A stretch of 64,000 nt of DNA, from the NCBI GenBank assembly GCA_910588845.1, contig CAJURU010000004.1, positions 62,001 to 126,000 of the forward strand, in the 5' to 3' direction. A program made the position numbers and the translations under genes. Source of the DNA: an uncultured Lachnospiraceae bacterium (GTDB lineage: Bacteria > Bacillota > Clostridia > Lachnospirales > Lachnospiraceae). The notes beneath the pieces are model-generated. The model worked only from the letters and a program-made list of their open reading frames with translations. It made no database searches and was not told the DNA's origin. Shown piece after piece: positions 17,192-24,857 of this stretch; positions within the stretch are counted from its first letter, which is position 1; the number at the start of each line of letters is the position of its first letter.

Positions 17192-18076
17192 TTATATATA
17201 CGAACTATCTATTTGTTTTAATTCCTGGTAGGTATCAATTTCTACAATATCGCTGAAACGGCAGGGACGTACTGTGACATGGTAGTTACGGCTTCGGTAT
17301 TCTAAGGCCACCTGATCCCAATAGCGTTCCCTGCCGCCTGGAGAGCGGTAAACTTCCTCAATATCCTGTATCAGCCGTGAGCCGTCCTCCTCATTCCAGT
17401 AGGAAATGCCAAACATATGGTAGCAGTCGGTTCCTCCGAGGCACATTTTAGTGACGACGCCATTTCTGGTGTGTAAACACCAGTCGTCCGTGCGTTCTAC
17501 CGGCACGCCCAGGTAATTTGTCTGGTATTGATATTTGGTAATCAGCTCTGGATTATAAATCAGCAGGTCGGCGTCGCAGACATAAGCGTTGGCAATCAGA
17601 TGCCGCGCGCGCATGGCGGAGGAAATGCTGTTTTCCTCATGGTAGGAGGGGTTTTCTATAAATTTGATCGAGGGATATTTGGATAAAAGCTGGTCGAATT
17701 GTTCGCCCAGATATCCCCGCACAATATAGATTTCCTCAATATCGGCGTCGCAGGCGGCGTCAAGCAGGGTGTCGATGATGCGTTTACCCTTCACGCGCAC
17801 CAATGGTTTTGGTGTGTTTAGCGTGACGGGAACCAGACGCGAGCCGAATCCAGCGGCGAAGATAAGGAGCCGCTTTACACGGTAGGGCTCTAAAATATGT
17901 AATCCTTCGTCGGTAATCATGCCGTCTTGCAGATATCCGTCTTTCGTTAATTCAGCCAGTATCTTATTTACCGTTCCCAGGGAAATATCAAGAGTTGCAG
18001 CGATTGTCCGCTGGGAAAGTTTCTGTCCTGTTTTCTCGATCAGAGTCAAAATATCAAATTGTTTCTTCGATAACAT
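17192..18076 (-). CDS. Winged-HTH plus LicC/PntC-like cytidylyltransferase
   Basis: 294 residues. Residues 1-70 form a winged helix (LTLIEKTGQKLSQRTIAATL, then NKILAELTKDGYL). The rest is a sugar/choline-phosphate nucleotidyltransferase: LLIFAAGFGSRLVP, TPKPLVRVKGKRII, DADLLIYN. LicC makes CDP-choline from phosphocholine; the related PntC makes CMP-2-aminoethylphosphonate. Because the same operon encodes a phosphonate-type importer and no choline kinase, AEP is the more economical substrate, though this is inference. The HTH may let the enzyme regulate its own operon. SD is GAGGTG before ATG. It is the last gene of the minus-strand operon. Confidence 0.8.
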   Translation of the reverse strand: MLSKKQFDILTLIEKTGQKLSQRTIAATLDISLGTVNKILAELTKDGYLQDGMITDEGLHILEPYRVKRLLIFAAGFGSRLVPVTLNTPKPLVRVKGKRIIDTLLDAACDADIEEIYIVRGYLGEQFDQLLSKYPSIKFIENPSYHEENSISSAMRARHLIANAYVCDADLLIYNPELITKYQYQTNYLGVPVERTDDWCLHTRNGVVTKMCLGGTDCYHMFGISYWNEEDGSRLIQDIEEVYRSPGGRERYWDQVALEYRSRNYHVTVRPCRFSDIVEIDTYQELKQIDSSYI

Positions 18077-18085
18077 AGTATCACC

Positions 18086-19666
18086 TCATTTCTGTGATTT
18101 TTTAGCCGTCAGGCTGACAATGCCCTTCACGCCAAGGTTGATCCCCCAGATTAGGAGAGAAATAAACGCGGACGCTTCCAGCATGGTCTGCGCTTCAAAT
18201 TGGTTAATCATCAGCGCCACCGGCCTTGTGGAGGCTGTGGCAAGAAAGGCAACGGCAGAGATCGTCATCATTGAATTGATAAAAAAATAAGAAAACATTT
18301 CCAGCAATGTGGAGTGGGTCTGCGAGACAAACACATTGCAGATCATTCTCAGCCTGCCGATGCCTAAGGTTGCTCCCACAGCTTCCAGGTTGGCGTTTAT
18401 TTTGCCCATGCTGTTGTACATCATCAGGTAGGGCGAGGCAAAAAAGTGTATCGTGTTGACGATAACCAGGATTATAATGGTGTTATAAATCCATGTGGTT
18501 TTAAAAAACATTACATAAGAGAGACCAAGCACAATTCCGGGTATGGCGAGCGAAACTGTGGACGCAAGGTGGAGGAGACGCGAGCTGCGGGAGGGCATAC
18601 GCGCGCAAAAATAGGCGCAGAAAAAGGCGATAACAGTACCCAGCAGCGCGGTGCATACGGCAATTATGAGTGAATTCGTTAAGTAACCCCATACGCCCTT
18701 CTGGATGGATGACAATATATGGTGCAGTGTGAAACTCATATCTCTGGGATAACGCTTGGCAAAGGCCAGCACGGCAAAAGAGACGATAGGAACCAGCGCG
18801 CACACGGAGGCCAGAGAGAGGAAAATGTAGGAGAGCGCGTTTCCTATGCGTGATTTGCGCGGAGTAAAAGGCTTTGACTGGAAAGTGGAATTCGTGCGGT
18901 TTTGACAGAACATATCTACCACAAAAGCGACGATGGCAGGCGCCAATAAGATGACGCCGAACACGCTCCCCTGTGCAAAATCCTGTCTGCCGATGACTTC
19001 CTCATACATGAGCAGAGGAAGCGTCTTGTATGTGCCGCCTACCATAAGGGAAACGCCGTAGTCCGTAACGCATAAGGTAAATGTGGCAAAAAGCACGTTT
19101 ATCAAAGGCTTACGCAGATAGGGCAGCGTGATGGCAAAGAGTTTCCTGTGCGGGGGAATGCCCAGCACGGACGCCGCCTCGTACGGCGCAGCATCTTCAT
19201 AGCGCAGGATATCAAGAAGCATCAGGTAGGCTATGGGGAAGGAGTACATGACGCTGCCGGTGACAATCCCCCAGAAACCATAGATACCCTGGGAAATGTT
19301 AAAAAACCGGGTGAGCGCCCCATTGCTGCCGAAAAGGATGATCAGGCTCATCCCATGTGACAGCGAGGGAATCAGCATGGGAAAAAGCAGCAGCGTATGG
19401 AAAAACTTTTTACCGCGGATGGCGGTGCGCGCCATGCAGCAGGCGGCGGCCATTGCAAGCGTAACAGAAATCAACGTAGCTGTGAGCGATGAGGCAATGG
19501 AGTTCACGAATGCATGACCGACTGTGGGCATGGCAAGTATTTTCGCGATATCCGCCTGTCCGAAGTTCATAAGCAGTTTTGCCAGTGGAAGGATTACGGA
19601 TAGAAAGAAAAAGCATCCGATGATTAATTTGATGAATCCCAGGGTTCTTTTTTCTCGGTTTGACAA
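18086..19666 (-). CDS. Fused ABC transporter permease (PhnU2/FbpB-type), two permease units
   Basis: 526 residues with about twelve hydrophobic segments in two homologous halves. Each half has an EAA-type loop contacting the ATPase (YEAASVLGIPPHRKLFAITLP and LEAVGATLGIGRLRMICNVFV). Fused permeases of this length occur in 2-aminoethylphosphonate (PhnU2) and ferric iron importers. The partner genes and the downstream LicC/PntC-like enzyme favour AEP. Located in the cytoplasmic membrane. The start lies 43 bases inside the ATPase gene, so translation is coupled. Confidence 0.82.
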   Translation of the reverse strand: MSNREKRTLGFIKLIIGCFFFLSVILPLAKLLMNFGQADIAKILAMPTVGHAFVNSIASSLTATLISVTLAMAAACCMARTAIRGKKFFHTLLLFPMLIPSLSHGMSLIILFGSNGALTRFFNISQGIYGFWGIVTGSVMYSFPIAYLMLLDILRYEDAAPYEAASVLGIPPHRKLFAITLPYLRKPLINVLFATFTLCVTDYGVSLMVGGTYKTLPLLMYEEVIGRQDFAQGSVFGVILLAPAIVAFVVDMFCQNRTNSTFQSKPFTPRKSRIGNALSYIFLSLASVCALVPIVSFAVLAFAKRYPRDMSFTLHHILSSIQKGVWGYLTNSLIIAVCTALLGTVIAFFCAYFCARMPSRSSRLLHLASTVSLAIPGIVLGLSYVMFFKTTWIYNTIIILVIVNTIHFFASPYLMMYNSMGKINANLEAVGATLGIGRLRMICNVFVSQTHSTLLEMFSYFFINSMMTISAVAFLATASTRPVALMINQFEAQTMLEASAFISLLIWGINLGVKGIVSLTAKKSQK

Positions 19667-20433
19667 GGAGTAACACCTTTCCTTTCGTAAAACTTTATGA
19701 GTGATGAAATCTTGCGGTTTAGATTATCAATCACAAACTCTTGTACATAATCATCCGCGGGAGACTTAAGAATGTGGCTGGGACTGTCTAATTGGTGAAT
19801 GGCAGAGGCGCCCATCACCATCACGCGGTCGGACAAGGCAAACGCTTCTTCCTGATCGTGGGTGATATAAAGCATCGTCGTTCCAGACTCGTGTTGGATG
19901 CGTTTGAGCTCTTCGCGCAGCGCAAGCCGCGTGGCGGCGTCCAGCGCGCTCATAGGTTCGTCAAACAGAATGATGGCTGGCGAGAGCGCCAGCGTGCGCG
20001 CGATGGCGACACGCTGCTGCTGGCCGCCGGATAACTCCCCCGGATATTTTCCCAGATGCTCGGCCAGCCCGACCTGTTCGAGCATCTGCATGGCAATCTC
20101 GCGTGAACGGTTCTTATATTCCTTGTGCAGACGCAAGGCGTATTCCACATTCTTTAAGACGCTCATATTTTCAAACAAGGCATAATTCTGAAAAACGATG
20201 CCCATGCTGCGCATGTTTGGGGCGGCATGGGTAATATCCCGACCGTCCAGCAGGAGCTTTCCGCTGTCTGCGTCCAGCAGCCCGATAAGGATGCGCAAAA
20301 GCGTTGTCTTGCCGCAGCCGGAAGGTCCCAGGATAGACAGGAATTCCCCCGGTTCCACGGTAAAGGAGACATTGTTCAGTACGGTCTTTCCATCAAATTG
20401 TTTTGTAATATTTTGTGCAATCAATGATTCCAT
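19624..20433 (-). CDS. ABC transporter ATPase (PhnT2-like)
   Basis: 269 residues with all ABC hallmarks: Walker A GPSGCGKTT (about residue 37), Q-loop FQNYALF, signature LSGGQQQR, Walker B IILFDEP, and switch histidine in YITHDQEE. It powers the importer formed with the fused permease and the lipoprotein. It belongs to the Fe3+/spermidine/AEP branch by sequence style. It overlaps the lipoprotein gene by 13 bases and the permease gene by 43. Confidence 0.9.
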   Translation of the reverse strand: MESLIAQNITKQFDGKTVLNNVSFTVEPGEFLSILGPSGCGKTTLLRILIGLLDADSGKLLLDGRDITHAAPNMRSMGIVFQNYALFENMSVLKNVEYALRLHKEYKNRSREIAMQMLEQVGLAEHLGKYPGELSGGQQQRVAIARTLALSPAIILFDEPMSALDAATRLALREELKRIQHESGTTMLYITHDQEEAFALSDRVMVMGASAIHQLDSPSHILKSPADDYVQEFVIDNLNRKISSLIKFYERKGVTPCQTEKKEPWDSSN

Positions 20434-21407
20434 TTGTCCAGCAGCCGCTCCTTTAATTCTATATCTTCAATTCCCTTCATATCTGCATAGGGGATATCTT
20501 GCGGGAAGTTTTCCATGGTAATCTCTGTGTCTGTGAAAATGGGCTCCGGCGCATAAATTTTATTTTCTTCCCGGCTGACTTCTGCGCAGATATAGTCGAA
20601 TACTTTCATCACATCTTCGTCTTCCTGTCTGCCCTCAATTACAGCGTTGCCGTAAACGGTATAGGGCGCGCCGGAATCGAAAAAGAGGATTTCAAAATCA
20701 TTTCCTTCATTAATCTGCTCTGCCGCGTGGAAGGTCATTCCCAGGGCGATTGCCGCCTCGCGGGTGACGAGCGCCTTTACCGGACCGGAGCCGGAGGTGG
20801 TAAAGCCCTGTCCGGAAATATTCTCGGCAAGCTTGTCGAAGTATGCAAAGGCTTCGTCCTCACCGCGTTCATTTATCATTTGCAGCAGGAAGATATAGCC
20901 GGTGCTTGAGGATTTGGGATTGGGCATGGAAATCAGTCCTTTATATTCCGGTTTTAACAAATCATCATAACACGTGGGTTTGGCAAGTCCCTTTTCTTCT
21001 AAAGCAGCCGGGTCGATAACGATGGCGCCGCTCATACGCATAGCGGGCACATATTTATGGTTTTCCGGCACGAGGTCTGGCGTATACTGTTCAAAGTCAA
21101 TATTTTCCAGCGTGGCAAGGCTGTCGCTGCATTTTTGCAGAGAAGAAGATTCCAGTTCAAGAATGATATCGGCGTTAGAATCTTTTCCCTCGGCGGCAAG
21201 TTTGGCGGCCATGCTGCCGGTGTCTATGTAAGTTTGCTGAATGTTGTACTCGGGAAACTTCTCATCCAGCCTGTTTTGCATCAGTTCCAGGCATTTTTCT
21301 TCGGCGCAGGAATAAATGGTAATCGTTTTTTTCGAGCCGCAGCCAGCCAAAAGACCCAGGCAGAGAATGGCGGCGCCCAAGAAAATGGAACATTTTTTCT
21401 GTAACAT
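20421..21407 (-). CDS. Substrate-binding lipoprotein of AEP/Fe3+-type ABC importer
   Basis: 328 residues from ATG 21407. This start is preferred over ATG 21431 because the latter coincides with the predicted transcript start and because GGGGTGTG gives a proper SD for 21407. It has a signal peptide with lipobox LLAGC, cysteine near residue 23, so it is anchored outside the membrane. The body is a type-2 periplasmic-binding fold (YSCAEEKCLELMQNRL, PNPKSSSTGY, TTSGSGPVKALV). PhnS2 (AEP) and FbpA (iron) proteins share this fold. Operon context with a cytidylyltransferase supports AEP. First gene of the minus-strand operon. Confidence 0.82.
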   Translation of the reverse strand: MLQKKCSIFLGAAILCLGLLAGCGSKKTITIYSCAEEKCLELMQNRLDEKFPEYNIQQTYIDTGSMAAKLAAEGKDSNADIILELESSSLQKCSDSLATLENIDFEQYTPDLVPENHKYVPAMRMSGAIVIDPAALEEKGLAKPTCYDDLLKPEYKGLISMPNPKSSSTGYIFLLQMINERGEDEAFAYFDKLAENISGQGFTTSGSGPVKALVTREAAIALGMTFHAAEQINEGNDFEILFFDSGAPYTVYGNAVIEGRQEDEDVMKVFDYICAEVSREENKIYAPEPIFTDTEITMENFPQDIPYADMKGIEDIELKERLLDKWNH

Positions 21408-21424
21408 ATCAATCACACCCCGTT

Positions 21425-21469
21425 TGTTCATTTTTGATATATCATAATACTAAAATGAACATATGTCAA
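21425..21469 (-). promoter_or_regulatory. Promoter and operator-like inverted repeat of the AEP operon
   Basis: On the minus strand a consensus -35 TTGACA (21469-21464), a 17-base spacer and -10 TATGAT (21446-21441) are visible. A perfect 10-base inverted repeat, TGTTCATTTT and AAAATGAACA, at 21425-21434 and 21452-21461, brackets the -10 element. A protein bound there would block the promoter. The winged-HTH cytidylyltransferase at the operon end is one candidate regulator, but nothing in the sequence proves it. Confidence 0.75.
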
Positions 21470-21570
21470 TTATTATTTTCTACTGACTTTTTGACGTGGC
21501 TGTGGTAGAATAATAAACAAATGTCAAAAAAATAAGAAGATGTTATGGGGAAGGGTTAAAGGAACGATAT

Positions 21571-22728
21571 ATGGATAAGATTATAATTTTTGAATCAGCG
21601 ACAGACTCCCTGAAAACGTTTGCCAGGCTGATGGCGGAGGGATTTCGGGAAATTGGCTGTCAGGTGTTGCTGGCGGATATGCAGGATGTAGATAAGGCCA
21701 GGGAAGCAGTCTATGGGTTTGCATCGCCAGGGAAGACGGCGGCACTTTTTTTTAACCATGCCGGGATGAATCTGCTGACAAAGCAGCGGGATATTATCTG
21801 GAATGAGCTGGATGTGGATTGCTATGATTATATTGTGGATCATCCGATGTATTATCATGCGGCAATTATATTTCCGATCCGCAGGCTGACGTTTCTGTGC
21901 GTAGATGAATATCATCAGAAATTTATCGAACGGTTTTATGGGGGCAAGGTGAGAAGCTTTTTCCTGCCGCTGGCCGGCATCCGCAGCCGGCGTCCGGCAA
22001 TTCCTTTTGAGGAGCGTTCCATGGACGTGCTGTTTACCGGGGCGTATCTGGTGGATGACAGCACGGAATATCATGTTCAGGGTCTTGGAGAAGGCTTAAA
22101 GCAAATATGGCTGGACTGTTATGATTTGTTGTGTACTGACACTTCCCTGACATTGGAAGCGGGAATGGAACGCTGCCTGGGACAGAGGGGCGCAAAGCTG
22201 CCGGAGGAAGACCTGCGGGATATGATACGATTGTTCCAGGACATGGACGGTATCCTGCGCAGCCGCGCGCGCGCCGAGGTAATCCGCACGCTTGCCAATG
22301 CGGACGTCAAAGTTCATATCTATGGGGAGGGATGGCAGTTTTTGGACTGTAAGCAGGAGAATTTGATTTTGCACGAGAGGATTCCTTTTGACGAGACAAT
22401 TCCCTTGATTGCAGACGCTAAGATTGTGCTGAATGTGATGCCCTGGTTTAAATCCGGCGTTCACGACCGTGTGTATTCCGCCATGCTTAACGAGAGCGTG
22501 TGTCTGACAGACGGCAGTGAATTTGTGGCGCGGACGCTCACAGACGGCAGAGAGGCGTTAATCTATTCGCTGGAACATTTGCAGGCGCTTCCTGACAAAG
22601 TACGGAATTATTTACAGCATCCGAAGGAATTGAGAGAAGTCGCCGCCAGAGGTTATGCTTACGCCAGGGACGCGCAGACCTGGCGGCATCGCGCAGTGCG
22701 GCTGGCAGATATTATAAAAGGGAAATAG
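21571..22728 (+). CDS. CgeB-like GT-B glycosyltransferase (paralogue 1)
   Basis: 385 residues, SD AAAGGA. Similar over its length to the protein at 29222-30424. The N-terminal domain carries the HP motif DYIVDHPMYYH; the C-terminal GT-B half has VHIYGEGW, ILHERIPFDET and KIVLNVMPWFKSGVHDRVYSAML, typical of the CgeB/Glyco_trans_1_2 group. Probably a cytoplasmic retaining transferase of unknown donor. It begins the plus-strand run after the inverted AEP operon; I see no convincing plus-strand promoter in 21470-21570. Confidence 0.8.
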   Translation: MDKIIIFESATDSLKTFARLMAEGFREIGCQVLLADMQDVDKAREAVYGFASPGKTAALFFNHAGMNLLTKQRDIIWNELDVDCYDYIVDHPMYYHAAIIFPIRRLTFLCVDEYHQKFIERFYGGKVRSFFLPLAGIRSRRPAIPFEERSMDVLFTGAYLVDDSTEYHVQGLGEGLKQIWLDCYDLLCTDTSLTLEAGMERCLGQRGAKLPEEDLRDMIRLFQDMDGILRSRARAEVIRTLANADVKVHIYGEGWQFLDCKQENLILHERIPFDETIPLIADAKIVLNVMPWFKSGVHDRVYSAMLNESVCLTDGSEFVARTLTDGREALIYSLEHLQALPDKVRNYLQHPKELREVAARGYAYARDAQTWRHRAVRLADIIKGK

Positions 22729-22768
22729 TAACGGCCGCAGCGAATGGGAAGAAGGTTGAGATTTTTTC

Positions 22769-23791
22769 ATGAATGATAAAATAAATGTTATCGTCCCCTG
22801 TTATAATGTAGAAAAATATATAGACCGCTGTCTGGATTCGGTGGTGGGGCAGACCATCGGGCTTGATAAATTGGAAATAATCTGTGTCAACGACGCGTCC
22901 ACGGATGGCACATGGGACAGATTATCTGCCTGGGAGAAGCGTTATCCGCTTAATATCAGGCTTATAAATTGCCCGCGGAACGGCGCGCAGGGAAGAGCGC
23001 GCAATATTGGCCTATCCCATGCTTTTGGCAGTTATATTACGTTTCTCGATGCGGACGACTGGATGGAAAAAGACGCTTATGAGAGAGCCTGGCGGGCAAT
23101 GAAGGATTATAACTGTGATATCGTGCGCTATGGGTGGATACGGGATGACGGAACCGGCAATATCTGGGACACACAGGCCAGACAGAGAGGGGAGGATTAT
23201 CTGCTGGTGATAGACAGTGTGCAGGAGCGCAGGAAATTTTTGGCGACCGATATTATGGATCATCTGTGTGTGAACAAGATGTACACGGCGGATTTCATCC
23301 GCAAAAGCAGGCTTTCTTTTCCCGAAGGGTGTAAGTATGAAGACATTTACTGGGGGGTGCTTGCCTATTATTATGCAGACCGTGTTTATTTCGTTAATGA
23401 GATCATGTACCATTATTATGTGAATCCAGCCTCTACGGTGATGACGACGGATATTCCCTACCATTTGGACAGGTTCTATGTGGTGCGTATGCTTTGGCAA
23501 GAGTGCGAGAGGCGGGGGCTGCTGGAAAATTACCGCCAGGAGACGGAATTGAATTTCTTGATTCATTATTACTTAAACGGACTGAAAATGATGGCCTTGT
23601 GCTATTCGGAGCTGAAGTATCAGGAATTTCAGGAAATTTGTAAAAGAGTGCGTGAAATTATATCGCAGTACAGGGAGAATCCTTACATAAAAGAAATTCT
23701 TTCGGAGATGGAGCAGCTGGAGATCGCCCTGATTGGGCAAAATATTTCGCAGGAAGAATTTGCGCAGGTGATGAATCTGCTGAGAGGATAG
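22769..23791 (+). CDS. GT2 glycosyltransferase (tandem copy 1)
   Basis: 340 residues. Canonical GT2 motifs: INVIVPCYNVEKYIDRCLDSV, VNDASTDGTW, RARNIGLS, and the DXD in FLDADDWME. It is followed by the acceptor-side region MYHYYVNPAS common to teichoic and capsular GT2 enzymes. The C-terminal ~90 residues are conserved with the next gene. The pair is a tandem duplication separated by only a few bases. Confidence 0.88.
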   Translation: MNDKINVIVPCYNVEKYIDRCLDSVVGQTIGLDKLEIICVNDASTDGTWDRLSAWEKRYPLNIRLINCPRNGAQGRARNIGLSHAFGSYITFLDADDWMEKDAYERAWRAMKDYNCDIVRYGWIRDDGTGNIWDTQARQRGEDYLLVIDSVQERRKFLATDIMDHLCVNKMYTADFIRKSRLSFPEGCKYEDIYWGVLAYYYADRVYFVNEIMYHYYVNPASTVMTTDIPYHLDRFYVVRMLWQECERRGLLENYRQETELNFLIHYYLNGLKMMALCYSELKYQEFQEICKRVREIISQYRENPYIKEILSEMEQLEIALIGQNISQEEFAQVMNLLRG

Positions 23792-23800
23792 AAGTTGAAG

Positions 23801-24844
23801 ATGGAAGAGAAAATCAGTGTGATAATTCCTTGTTATAACGTTGAGAAATATATAGACCGCTGTCTGGCCTCGGTGGTGGGACAGACGGTCGGCTTAGATA
23901 AGTTGGAAATTATTTGTGTCAATGACGCATCCACAGACGGGACGTGGCAGAAATTGTCTGATTGGGAAAGTAAGTACCCGCAGAATATCTTGTTGGTGGA
24001 CTGTGCGCAAAATGGTAAACTGGGGCGGGCGCGCAATATTGGACTTACGCATGCCTCCGGGGATTATGTGGCGTTCCTGGACGCGGATGACTGGATGGAG
24101 CCGGATTCCTATGAGAAGCTTTACCGGGTAATCAGAGATTACCAATGCGACATTGCAGCGTTTCAATTTGTGCGGGATGATGGAGTGCGCAATGTGTGGG
24201 AGAGGCAGAAACGGCGGGAGAGCGAGGATTTCTGCCTGGATCTGACGGACGACGCGGAGCGCAAGAAGGTGCTTGCGACCGCGCTTATGGACAACGGCTG
24301 TACGGATAAGATGTACACGAGAGCGTTTATTGTGCAAAATAATTTGCAATTTCCCCAGGGTTGTGCTTATGAAGATATATACTGGGGGGTGCTTGTGCAG
24401 CTATGTGCGGGAAGAGTTTATTTTCTCAACGAAAAGCTTTACCATTATTATATCAACCCGGACTCCATTGTGCTCAAAAAAGACGAGCCATACCACATGG
24501 ATATCTTTTACACGACGATGCTGATGTGGGAGGAGTGCGGGCGCAGGGGCGCGCTTGAGCGATATCCGCGGGAGATGGAGTTGAATTTTCTCATTTACTA
24601 TTATCTGGGCGGGCTGAAAATGCTGGCGCTGCGCCATACCGATTTAAAGTACGGGGAATATCAAAAAATGTGTGAAACTGTCAGGCAGACAGTGCCGGAA
24701 TATAAGACGAATCCCTATCTAACCCAAGTGTTGGATGATATGCAGCAGCTAGAAATCGCTCTGATTGAGCAGGATATTTCGCAGAAAGAATTTGCGCAGG
24801 TGCTGGAGCTGCTAAGGGGAAGGAATAGGAAAGTAAACAGATAA
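23801..24844 (+). CDS. GT2 glycosyltransferase (tandem copy 2)
   Basis: 347 residues from ATG 23801; an in-frame TTG at 23795, which sits at a better distance from GAGAGG, adds two residues and could be the start. It shares the N-terminal catalytic half almost motif for motif with copy 1 (CYNVEKYIDRCLASVVGQTVG, NDASTDGTWQKL, FLDADDWME), then diverges more in the acceptor region (YHYYINPDS). Divergence in that half suggests a new acceptor or linkage after duplication. Confidence 0.88.
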   Translation: MEEKISVIIPCYNVEKYIDRCLASVVGQTVGLDKLEIICVNDASTDGTWQKLSDWESKYPQNILLVDCAQNGKLGRARNIGLTHASGDYVAFLDADDWMEPDSYEKLYRVIRDYQCDIAAFQFVRDDGVRNVWERQKRRESEDFCLDLTDDAERKKVLATALMDNGCTDKMYTRAFIVQNNLQFPQGCAYEDIYWGVLVQLCAGRVYFLNEKLYHYYINPDSIVLKKDEPYHMDIFYTTMLMWEECGRRGALERYPREMELNFLIYYYLGGLKMLALRHTDLKYGEYQKMCETVRQTVPEYKTNPYLTQVLDDMQQLEIALIEQDISQKEFAQVLELLRGRNRKVNR

Positions 24845-24857
24845 AGGAGCAACAAGT

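Noticed and set aside
21490..21520. TTGACG with a nearby TAGAAT as plus-strand promoter for the CgeB-like gene
   Set aside because: Spacing is 9 bases; alternative -10 sequences match poorly.
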